Of a DNA stretch of 64,000 bases, positions 46,668-56,418 are shown piece after piece. Below the pieces are notes generated by a model. That model was given only the letters and a program-made list of their open reading frames with translations. It was not told the DNA's origin and made no database searches. Source of the stretch: Perkinsus olseni (Eukaryota; Perkinsozoa; Perkinsida); NCBI GenBank assembly GCA_013115125.1, contig JABANN010000005.1, positions 118,917 to 182,916 on the forward strand. Reading direction: 5' to 3'. The first letter of the stretch is position 1. Each line of letters begins with the position of its first letter. The position numbers and the translations under genes were made by a program.

Positions 46668-47854
46668 TACCCGAGGTTTTCACGTTCTTTCCAAGGGAAC
46701 AACAGGCCCCGGGTTGTGGACGAGAATCGAAGACACCGATGCACTTGAACGCCCCGGTGTCCTGCGGTGGATGAGCACTGCTAGAGACCCTCTAGTAGAG
46801 GAGGGCAGCTGCCGTCACACAAAGCCTCCAGATTTTTCCCTGCAGAAGTCAAGCTGCCGTGTTCCTCCTCTTACCCGTGCATCGGTTATAGCGTCCGTTG
46901 CCTTCACGCTGCATTTTCGCGTCACGTTTCCGCCCTCGACCCCTCCTTTCGTGCGGAGGAGTGTCATTCACTGTTATCAATGTACAACTATCGCTATCAC
47001 TATGGCCACGTGTGACCGCTTGCAGGCCTCCTTCCGCGGTCCAGAACAGCGTGCTCTGCGGGTACGGTCCAGCGTAAGCGTACTTCAAAACACAGTTCTC
47101 CCCCAAATCTCCATCTCCATAAAGGTTCTATCTATGACGGTTCGCCTCAGTGAGTCATTCTCGACCATAACCTCACAATTCGAAATCGGCTACGATCGAC
47201 TTTAGAATGTAAACGGTATTTCTGTGAAGTCCTCGGGAAAACACGGCGCGCTCCTTAGCGTTCGTAGAACCAACAAAAAACGCCCAAAAAGCTCATCTGG
47301 AAGAATTGGCGTGAAACATGATAATTCGGGACGGTACTGACGACGCGCGTCATCCGATCCGCGGCCCCGCTGTAACTGGTGGTACTCCGGTCATTAACAA
47401 GGCGAATGCAGGTCTTCCTCCTGACATTTTTTCTCGAAATTACACCTCTATGAGGGTTCAAAACAGTAGCCTTTCACACAGTGCAAACTTTGATGTCCAA
47501 AAAATTCACTCAGCGTAGGCTTTCCGTTTCCACTTCACGTAGAAGCGCCTTCGGTTCATCAGCAGGCAAGCAAACAGTAATACTGATACAACCAGGCATG
47601 CCACTAAGCTCGAGGAGGGGTGAACCTGAAAGTCATCAGGACCATCTCTTGCTAGGTTTCTCCGACTGAGTAATACGGCATACGACGATAGGATAGAGAG
47701 GGAGCGGATGCTCTCAACATAAAACTATTCGTTAATGATACGCCAATCTGATATTCTAACTTGATATACGCTGCCTGATGGAGATTCAAAACACCAGTGA
47801 AGCACATTGCACATGGGGTCTCTGTCTTCTCCACTTCGCGGAAAATTGGGCTTC
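46668..47854. other. 5' region of the kinesin-like gene and intergenic
   Basis: May contain a further N-terminal kinesin exon but none could be fixed. A short hydrophobic frame at 47855-47930 just right of this stretch could be the last exon of QSOX A. Confidence 0.35.
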
Positions 47855-48033
47855 TTACAGTAATCCTATGTAGACAGGCGTATACAGGCCAACGGATATT
47901 ATTATCATAGTATGAATCATAGCATAAACTGATTGAAAAAAGCTATAATGATGTACTAAATCCATGAGAGTACTTCGCTTCATAGTGTATGACCATCAAC
48001 ACCCATTACACGCTCAAATCAACCGAACTTCGA

Positions 48034-49386
48034 CTAGCGCCTCGAGCCTACCTCGATGTCTCCACTGTCCGCGGTGAGGGACTGAGTGCCCACGTATGCT
48101 CCTCGTAAGAAGACAACTACTTCACTCTCGTCAAAGGGTTGTTCTGGCGTCGCAGATACGCCTTTCCGACACTTGGTACACTCATCCTTAGTTGGCCATG
48201 CTGTATCCTTGCCTGTTATACCCCTCTTGTGTGCCGTCCTATTATTAACCATATTATGAAAGCGCCATAACCACAGGGCCGTATGCCTCTTATCAGGATG
48301 GACCATCGTGCATCGACCAGCAGCACAATCATCATAGCCTTTAACGAAGTGCTGTGCACATTCGAGACACATAAAAAGCTCAGCAACAATGGCCCGTATA
48401 CAGGACATGACAGCAAGGCCCGTTGTTTGACCAGTGTTACCGAAAGCCAAGAAGCCTCTATCAGTATGGACCCGGTCAACGCCAAGCGTGAGACCATGGA
48501 GGAACTGCCACAGACCGCAGCTCAGATCTTCACAGTGCTTCCAATGGGGGTCGGGATTGATTCGCATCTCCGCGGGAGACAACAAGTCGAGCCCATTCTG
48601 CCATATACCATGGTCGACCTCAGATACCCCAGTGATCAAGTCTTGCAAGGTAGAAACCTTCCTCCTAAACGACGCGTCGGGATGAGCGGCCACAACGACC
48701 GGCAAGATTTGTTTTCTCAGTACCCGCACCTTTTCGGCAGCGACCGTCTTGTCCGATAACACCACCGCCGTTTCCAATATACTAGCAAATGCCAGCTGGC
48801 CGTCGAAGAGCCTCATTTCATACGTCACCCCAGTCTCCCTCAAAAAGATGCTCTCTTCAACGGACTTAGCTATAGAATTGTAGTCACCAACCCTAGGCAA
48901 TAACGACTCAGAGTAGACAGCGGACGCACCGGGAGCCTGTGTAGAAGCAGCAGTAGCGGAGGCCACAACTGAGAGGCCCAGTCGTGCTCGCGCGAAGTCC
49001 TCAAGGGACTCAGATCTTGACTTGAACTCCGCTAGCACTGTGCCGTTCTTGTAGTGCTTCACATTCGGGTATGCACGAATGCCCTTTGGACGACAGAATT
49101 TGCCATAGACCGCGCAATCAATGGCGATTAACCTCGCCTGTCCGGCCTCGTCGAAGGCATCCTTCCCGAGGGACTCAGCCAGGGCTTTGTATTTTGGGGC
49201 AAAACGGATGCAGTGGCCGCACCAATGGGCGTAGAAAAGGACGAGCTTGTCCGTATTAGATGACACTACGCGGTCGAAGTCCCTGTCGGACACTTCTAAA
49301 ACTTTGGAGGCCTCTCCCATAAATAAGAATTTGTCACCGCGGGCCATAGTTGTCGCGATGATAACAATGAAATTGAACAGTATCAT
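48034..49386 (-). CDS. QSOX: quiescin sulfhydryl oxidase (QSOX) A
   Basis: The ATG at 49386 opens a signal peptide (MILFNFIVIIATTMARG). A thioredoxin domain follows with CGHC at residues 56-59 (FYAHWCGHC). A helical linker leads to the Erv/ALR domain: CGLWQFLHGLTLGVDRV, the redox pair in LFMCLECAQHFVKG, WLWRFHNMVNNRTAH, and the terminal CTKC. QSOX joins thioredoxin and Erv modules to make disulfides in secreted proteins, passing electrons through FAD to oxygen. The open frame stops at 48034. A donor-like GAG/gtaggc lies just before the stop, and a hydrophobic frame ending at 47855 (MIHTMIIISVGLY) may be the true last exon, giving a membrane anchor as in QSOX B; the join is not proven. It shares a near-identical 211-nt tract with QSOX B (48167-48377). 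Confidence 0.85.
   Translation of the reverse strand: MILFNFIVIIATTMARGDKFLFMGEASKVLEVSDRDFDRVVSSNTDKLVLFYAHWCGHCIRFAPKYKALAESLGKDAFDEAGQARLIAIDCAVYGKFCRPKGIRAYPNVKHYKNGTVLAEFKSRSESLEDFARARLGLSVVASATAASTQAPGASAVYSESLLPRVGDYNSIAKSVEESIFLRETGVTYEMRLFDGQLAFASILETAVVLSDKTVAAEKVRVLRKQILPVVVAAHPDASFRRKVSTLQDLITGVSEVDHGIWQNGLDLLSPAEMRINPDPHWKHCEDLSCGLWQFLHGLTLGVDRVHTDRGFLAFGNTGQTTGLAVMSCIRAIVAELFMCLECAQHFVKGYDDCAAGRCTMVHPDKRHTALWLWRFHNMVNNRTAHKRGITGKDTAWPTKDECTKCRKGVSATPEQPFDESEVVVFLRGAYVGTQSLTADSGDIEVGSRR
48167..48377 (-). repeat. near-identical tract shared with 50552-50762
   Basis: 211 nt of the Erv/ALR domain with five mismatches by direct reading, while flanking sequence of the two genes is clearly diverged. 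Confidence 0.9.
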
Positions 49387-50285
49387 AGGAGACGGTCTCC
49401 ATGCAACTTCAAGGTTCAAAAACACAGCCATTGGCAAGTTGCCAATGGCAACCTCAACTGCACGACAGCCAGGATGATAGACACAAAACCCTAAGCAAAG
49501 CTGAAAAGGTATAAAGCGTGAAGGACAAGTGACTCGGTCCCTGAACTCTCGTTTCACTACGATTTCTCCCATCAGCCTCATCCAATGTTCGGTGTTTCGT
49601 CACAAGACTAGCTGGGTTAGCGGTGTTTTTCCACCATTAGACAGGGGGGGAGGGGGGGTTAGCGATGGGACCCGACCATCGCCGTATTTATTCAGGATTC
49701 TTAGTAGCGACCAGTGCTCGGCAGGAGGCGTATCGACACCTAGGTCAGAGTACGTCAGGACCAGAGTTCGGACGTATCGACCAGAAGTCGTCAACTTTGC
49801 GCACACTCCCAAGGATGGTTGATGAACGCAAACTTCGTGAGAGATGGATAAGGCAGTTGATGCGAAAATGTAGAGGAAATGATCTGGATTTATGGTACTC
49901 CACCGCTAATGCTCCGACGACCACAACGCACTTCTTCAGCAAAAATAAAGGCGGAAAAATTGGCTCTTCCGAGCGGGAGTAAAAATCAGTTATGGAAGCT
50001 GCGCAGATGGAAGCCTGAGGTGTCGAAATGGCGCCTGCTGCCTCGTGAGGGTCGTCAATAATGGCGGGGCGGGCTGTGTCGTCAGAAAGGCGATCAAGAC
50101 CTGGATTGCCACGACCAATGCGGAAGAGTGTCAACTTTCCCGCAGCAAAGACGGAAGCTAAATATAATTCAACGGAAAAATACTCGGCGACGTTGTGGTG
50201 CATGACGAAGGCGAAGAATTCGCTAAAAGGATGGCCTAAAAAACGGGATCGAACGGGCATGGTTTGTGCGACCAATGGATACCTC
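49387..50285. other. spacer between QSOX paralogues
   Basis: Promoter side of QSOX A. Contains a G7-A-G7 run at 49644-49658 and fairly long open frames on both strands (about 49817-49981 and 50061-50315 plus; 49745-50275 minus). None matches a family and I do not call a gene. Confidence 0.4.
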
Positions 50286-51900
50286 TCAGAAATTGGTCAC
50301 CATAATCAACGGTAAAATAGCCAGCGAAAGCAAGGCGATTGTGTGGTAACCCAGCTGTACCTAAAGCTGCGTCATGACAAAGGCTGCGATCGGGCGAAGA
50401 CAAAACTGAGTCGAAACTCACCATCGGACGGGAGCCACTAGGGCCAGTAGGCTTGACATCCGAGCTCTGCGGATAATAGGACTCCTCGAGGAAGTCCATC
50501 ACCGCGTCTTCATTAAACGTGTAGTTGTTGCTCACACCGGAGCGGTACTCTCGACACTTGGTACACTCATCCTTGGTAGGCCATGCTGTATCCTTGCCTG
50601 TGATACCCCTCTCGTGTGCCGTCCTATTATTAACCATATTATGAAAGCGCCATAACCACAGGGCCGTATGCCTCTTATCAGGATGGACCATCGTGCATCG
50701 ACCGGCAGCACAATCATCATAGCCTTTAACGAAGTGCTGTGCACATTCGAGACACATAAAAAAATCCACAACAAACGTCTTGATTGTCTTCATAACCACT
50801 TCCCCAGCAGAGTCGTTCGCCGGAAGATTCGACCTCCGACCCACTCCCAAAGTAAGGGAATGGAAGAACTGCCACAACCCGCAGTTGAAGTTATTGCAGT
50901 GCTTCCAGAACGCATCAGGCTGCGAACGCATAGCCCTTGGGGCGATCCCGTCCAACATACTCATCCACTGAGCTCTACTGATAGCGCCGGAAGCGTTATG
51001 TGTTATGTTGTCTAGCAGGCCGCGGACGTCCTCTCGGAACTCCTTATCGGGATGGACAGCCATGATGACCGGCAAGAGGCTCTCTTCTAGCGTCTTTAAC
51101 TTCTCCTCTATAAGAGTTTTGTTCATCGGAAAGAACGTGGCCGTGTGCAGAGCATAGGCAAACGCGAGGATCCCGTCCAGTGTGCGCATCGCGTAAGTAG
51201 CATTACCTTCATCCGGAAAAATGCTCCCTCCAGTGGGAGTTGTCGTGGTAGTGATAACGGCAGGAGAGGACTTGGTCGTCGTAGATGTTCGGCAAGGTGT
51301 CGTGATGATAGTACTAGGAGTTGGGGAAGATGTGGTCCTAGTGGTAGTGGTGGTTGTAGTGGTTGGTGTCGATGATGCCGAGCTGGGTGTCGTGGTAGGA
51401 CACGGGGTAGTAGTTGGCGTTGTTGTGGTAGTGCTCGTTGTAGTGGTGGGCGGTGGTGTTGCCGGTGTTTGCTTGAGCACGTTCTTAAGATACTTCACTG
51501 GATCAGCAGGAAACAGGCCCCCACTGGTCTTGCCTCCCAAGTAGGTGAAGAAGTCCGGATAGAATCCAACTCCCTGCTCTCCGCAGAACTCATTCGCCTC
51601 GTCGTCTCGGGCACAGTCAAAGGCCACCACCCTTGGTAGGCCCTCCTCGTCATAGAACGTCTTCGGGTCGTAGAATTCGTTTTGGTGCGCTATGAGGTGG
51701 TGCGCAACGGCCTGGCAGTGGCCACACCAATGCGCATAGAAAATGACGACCTTCTTATACAGCTTTGTAGCTTCAGCCTTCCTCACGTCGTTCTCATCAC
51801 CGTCGAGGATCTTCGTCTTGCCCTTGGGATACAGACCATGGTAGGAGCGGTGGAACACAGCGATCATCATCGCGGCCATCTCGGGTAGCTGGAGACGCAT
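50286..51900 (-). CDS. QSOX: quiescin sulfhydryl oxidase (QSOX) B, membrane-anchored, mucin-like linker
   Basis: The start is taken at the ATG at 51900 (MRLQLPEMAAMMIAVF, signal); an ATG at 51918 is also possible. The thioredoxin part has FYAHWCGHCQAVAHHL. Then comes a linker of about 80 residues made almost only of Thr, Pro and Ser, expected to be heavily O-glycosylated. The Erv/ALR domain has CGLWQFFHSLTLGVG, FFMCLECAQHFVKG, WLWRFHNMVNNRTAH and CTKC. A 61-nt intron (gtgagtttcg...gctttag) joins GPSGSRPM to VQLGYHTIALLSLAILPLIM, a transmembrane helix near the C-terminus, with stop at 50286-50288. QSOX proteins with a C-terminal membrane helix are known. It is a tandem duplicate of QSOX A. Confidence 0.87.
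50552..50762 (-). repeat. near-identical tract shared with 48167-48377
   Basis: Second partner of the 211-nt tract in the Erv/ALR domain of the tandem QSOX genes. Confidence 0.9.
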
Positions 51901-52272
51901 TGATGGGGCGGGGCGCACAACAGATCCTAAAAATCAAGAAAATCGCCAATCAGAAAAATAAATTGCTCCAAGACAAGGGACGTTTTGCCACGCTAAAAGC
52001 GACAGTGAAAGATGACGTTAACCTTCACCTCAGCGAGGTCGGGAGATCGACGAACAACGTAACAACTCCGACTAAAGCGGCTTTCGCCGTCAATCCCTCG
52101 TTACCCAACTCCAGACGAAGGGCACTCGCAGCCTAGTATCACCGCTATCAAGGGTTGTCAGATATCGTCCGGCGGACGTCACATCTGCACGCACGCGCAA
52201 ATCGCAGCAAATCATAAAAAACCCAGACGCGTTCCGGTGCCACCCTCCCTCAACACAAGCCCAACCCAGTTC

Positions 52273-53934
52273 TCAAAAGGTTGCATCAGCGGGTGGTGGT
52301 GGTGACGGCTGAGCCGCTGCCGTGTCGTCTGCGCTACCACTGGGAGGCACGCCAGTCAATGCTTCTTTTGTGTCCATCGCCAACAGCTCTCGTTCAAGCC
52401 TCACCTTCACCAGCTCCGCCTGTCTTAGGGCGATCTCCAATTCTGACTTTTTGTCGAGCAATTTCTCCAAAGAAATGTGGCCTCTTCCGTCCACCCACGA
52501 CCCGTCCAACACATGCTCCGCTGAGGAGGTCGACTCCGAATCATAATTGTACTCTGAATATCGATCATCTGGGCGAGCGCTACTACACTCCACTCAACTC
52601 ACCACGACTGTTGCGCGAGCTCCTTCGCTTGCGATTGCCTCCAGATGCAGCTGCGGAGCGCGGTCGCGAAGGGCTACCGTCGACGCTTGAAGCTGTTGCG
52701 GTCGGATGCCAGTTGAGATACTCTCTTGTGAGGACGTTGTGCCAGTGGTCCGGGGGGTACTTGTCCCCGCCGCCACGGCGCACACGCTCCACTAGACAGG
52801 TTATACGACGCTTAATCTCAAGTGTACCTGAGAGGGTGAATTTTATCTAGCCAGTAGCAAAGATACGACTCAGCGGAGTATCCGAGGTCGATCATGGGCA
52901 GTCTCACTTTTAGGTTGAGCATTAGGGAATCTTCTGTTCATCGCCACTGCAATCATCTGATAGATCTTATTGCGAGTCCTCACCATACCTTCGAACTTTC
53001 CCTTCAATTGTGCACTGAAACAGTGATCACCTCCACGTGGAAACGACTCACTGCTCGTCCACGACGAAAAAGGCAGCCGACAAGAACGACCCTGTTACAC
53101 CTCGCAACCACAGGAGCACAAAATTTAAAGGTTCCCTTTGCTTCTGGACGAGAGACTCGCGTCTCAAAAGTTCCGATCTGGCGTAAACTCCACCCGTGCG
53201 CTGATTTCATACACCAACAACAACGCGGCACACGGCGGTGTTGGCTGGGTCGCAACGATAAGCCCACTTACCGATGCTTGACCATCTGATCCACCAAAAA
53301 GTTATTCTCCTCTTCAGTGTAGTCCCCCGGGGGCACTGGTGTCACCGTGAGGGCTGAGCAGGAAGAGCGAAGAATATAGCTGACGTATCGACAAGTGCCT
53401 CGTTCACTTAGTAATGGGTGATACCACAACAAACGTATGAAAACTAATAATGTAACAAGAAAATTCCGCCAGCAAAATACGAAATATCACATCCAGATAG
53501 GATAAAGCTTGTAGTCCTGAGCAGGGGTAGAAGAATTTTACCCGTTTGCCCCCCATCTACGACGTCTAGTACGAGTATCACTGTTACCGATGTGGACCGC
53601 TTTCACGTGAATTTCACTGAAACTGTTCGAAATATTCATCGAAAACGGACGCTCCTCAGCGCTTACATCTCATGAAGGCCTCATCGACGACTCTGTTCTC
53701 TTCGTCGCTGCCATTCTTCCCAGCTCCGTCGGCGGATGGCAGTCCAGGCTGACCGAAGCCCGACTGTTGCTGCTGTTGCTGCAATAGCACAGCTGCAGCC
53801 GCTATCGCAGCAGCTGAGGAGGGCCCGCTGGTGGGAGGCGGTGACGTCACGGTATGTGACGCCGTCACAGTCCCAGGAGGCTGCGGCGCAGTGAGTGCGC
53901 CGAGACCCTGGGAGGGATCCGGGGCGCCGGACAT
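52273..53934 (-). CDS. unrecognised protein with polyGln/polyAla N-terminus and coiled-coil C-terminus
   Basis: From the ATG at 53934 (MSGAPDPSQGLGALTAPQPP) the first exon is low complexity with an Ala run and six Gln, ending at a donor after VVDEAFMR. Further exons read PPGDYTEEENNFLVDQMV near 53300, EIKRRITCLVERVRRGG and PPDHWHNVLTREYLNWHP near 52750, and RYSEYNYDSESTSSAEHV then KLLDKKSELEIALRQAEL near 52480, the last a coiled coil of about 35 residues. The stop is at 52273. Nuclear by composition (basic run GNRKRRSSRNSR), but I do not recognise the family. A short coil led by a KKSEL motif recalls NuA4 subunit Eaf6, without further support. Confidence 0.5.
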
Positions 53935-54090
53935 GCAGGCTGCTGCGTTTAACTGCTGAACGAGCCACAGTATTACTCGTGAGCCCGGCCGAAAACAAAA
54001 ACTATTTTCGCTTCGCTCCGCCTTCGAAAGTTCAGTGGAGGGTTCAAAAAATTGGTTGAATACACAAAATCATGTCATCACAGTTTGTCA

Positions 54091-56138
54091 TCACAGTTTG
54101 CTCTCTCCGTCCTCTAAAGGCCCACGCAAGGGTAGGGCGAAGACCTTCTGAGCGTTGGTGGAGAGGAAGCGGTCCTTCACGTCAGGCGGCAGGCCGAGCT
54201 GGTGCACTTGCTGCATGCACTTCTTGAGATCAAGTTGGGGAAAGTTGGTACCAAACATAACCTGATACGGGCGGACGACTAATGACAGTCAACAAACCGA
54301 AGACCACAGGAAGCAGACGAATCCATAAGGATCCAACGGCGACCGAATGCCGCTTGAGACGAGGGACGATCATCGTGACTGCTCTTGAGGATTTTACCTT
54401 TTTCGAGCCGGACTTGGTGTGTATGTACGCTAGTAAATCCCTGCCGTACATCTTGGGAAGGTAGGCACTAGTGTCAAGATAGATATTATCGTGCTTCCAC
54501 ATCACCGACATCATCTCATGCAACCAGGGATGTCCAATATGGCCGCAAACTATGCGGAGCTGAGAATGAGAGATGCCGTCGCTGGGATTCGAACCTGTGA
54601 CTTAGTTACTTCGGGGAAATGCAGAGCCACTCTGTCGATATACGGTATCGGCCTACCGGTATCACTCGGTCGCGCCGGGCCTGTATGACCCACCTGACGA
54701 AAGCGATATTGGAAGAAACGACAGCCGCAGGGATCGAACCCACGTCCTCAGTACCTGCGTGCACAAGGGCACTCCCAGCTCCACACATTTCAAGTATATA
54801 GGATAGTAGGTCTCGTGCGTTGGTGGCCTGTCCCATAACCAAGGCATGATACGGACCCCTGAGAGCCGCCGCCCTCTACCGCTGGGGGGTCGATTAATGC
54901 ATTCACATACCAACAAAACCATCATCTTTAACGGCCTTCTCGATCAGCCTCGCGGCTTCCACCGGCCGATCCAAGTCGACTGCTGCGAGGCCTGGCAAAC
55001 AGCGTGATGGGGGATCGAAGGAAGGCTTCACGACCGGAGGCCTGTCCGGGTAGTAAGGCGCCACCAGGCCCGGTCAAGGGCGGCCAAACTTTCATATTAT
55101 AATACTGAGTTGAGGACACTTCGCCAAATAGCGAACATTGTAATTACTCATAGCATGATAGCTATGCAGTTCGTAACGGAACATACAAAAATGAGGCCAC
55201 TATGCCATATGTTGCTACAATGGCAGAGTCCTGCCTCGATACCCAGCAGGCCCGACTTCCGCCGCCACTGGCATCGTGGCCTCACTTTTGCACAATTCAT
55301 TTTTCCGTTGAAAACGGTACATTTCTGATTCACTCAGCGGCAAGAGAATATGACAAGAAGACATTCCTCACCGAAGAATCTGTCAGGCGCTGCCGTAGTA
55401 AATCTCCGCACTTTCTCGTTACTGACAGCCTCGATGCCCCCCGGCCTAACCCAAGCTGAGAGTAGCATCTGAAGGCACCAGCCGGCCGAAATCCCTTTCG
55501 ATACAGCCGCTCCCTAGGATTCACTACAGCGCACAAAATACGAGTAAGAATCATTCGGGTGCGAAGATTTCACCGACGGATGGCTCCGGAAGCCTACTTA
55601 ATATTATCTACAGCAGGAATTAACATAGTAAAATACACAGTATAAAGGCCATCAACATTACAGGATAATTTTCCGAAGCTTCACACGCAATACGGGAAGT
55701 GGCATTCTCGCTTATCCACTCTGAATTTCGCAACTTGAAAAAGGTTTTTTCTACCAGTGTTCTTCACGTCACGGGGCAAACTCTACTGTATTATCATACT
55801 TCGACATAATAAACTGTGAGTTTACTCAGTGATATTGAGGCGCCCTTCTCAAGTACATTCTCACTACCATAGCATCGCTGCCAACGACCACTTCCAAGCC
55901 CTTGCCTGGCCCACCTGATCGATCTCGGCGGCGTCCAGCATTCCCAGTAACCTCGACGGCGTCAAAGGAGTGTCTCCCCTGAAATAGCCCACGAATTTCG
56001 TGGCGCAGTGACGAACGGCCTCAACCTTCCTCACCATCCTATCATCGGTGACTGCGATCTCTCGAACAGTTTGACCGCCTCTGGAACGAGGTGCCGCAGA
56101 GAGCTGTCAGCTGGCTGGCCCCAGACGTCTACGACCAT
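54091..56138 (-). CDS. amidohydrolase (Amidohydrolase_2 / decarboxylase-like)
   Basis: Exons from the ATG at 56138: MVVDVWGQPADSSLRHL ending SPMIGW; after a short intron GDTPLTPSRLLGMLDAAEID; then, after a large intron (about 55080-55900), LPGLAAVDLDRPVEAARL and AVKDDGFVG; VRIMPWLWDRPPTHETYY and LKCVELGVPLCTQ; VGHTGPARPSDTGRP; LRIVCGHIGHPWLHEMM and NIYLDTSAYLPKMYGR; and KVMFGTNFPQLDLKKCM with TNAQKVFALPLRGPLED, stop at 54091-54093. The TIM-barrel layout, GH.G.PW and FGTNFP blocks are typical of metal-dependent Amidohydrolase_2 enzymes. The N-terminal HxH metal motif of many members is not present (VDVWGQ). Substrate unknown. Introns at about 54544-54593 (50 nt) and 54693-54753 carry T-arm-like sequence. 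A 13-nt duplication (GTCATCACAGTTT) overlaps the stop. Confidence 0.78.
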
Positions 56139-56418
56139 CACGAAGCCCTTGCCGAAGCATTCAGATTGATAACTTTCACGCAAAGCTTGCTACGAGTACT
56201 ATCTACAGTGTATTATGGTGCAACCATCTGTTCAACACAACGACGACGACGACGAATGATACTAGCCATCGTCACTAGAAGCAAACTCTTCGCAGCACAC
56301 CAAAATGGGCTCCCGACCGAGGAGGGACCAGTGGAGTGGTAATATGTACAGAAGTCCAGTGTAAAAGTAATTACTCCACAGGAAGGCGCAGCAGAAAATC
56401 GCAGCAGTATAAGCTGAT

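Noticed and set aside
49745-50275. Long minus-strand frame (176 codons) in the QSOX spacer, with open frames on the opposite strand
   Set aside because: No family resemblance or splice logic, and openness on both strands suggests composition rather than coding.
51221-51544. Plus-strand Val/Gly-rich frame opposite QSOX B
   Set aside because: It is the antisense shadow of the Thr-rich linker.
54540-54760. Two tRNA-like sequences with T-arm motifs
   Set aside because: The matching acceptor stems are absent and the sequences fall exactly in introns of the amidohydrolase.
55100-55600. Short frames on both strands inside the large amidohydrolase intron
   Set aside because: No domain or splice evidence; treated as intron.
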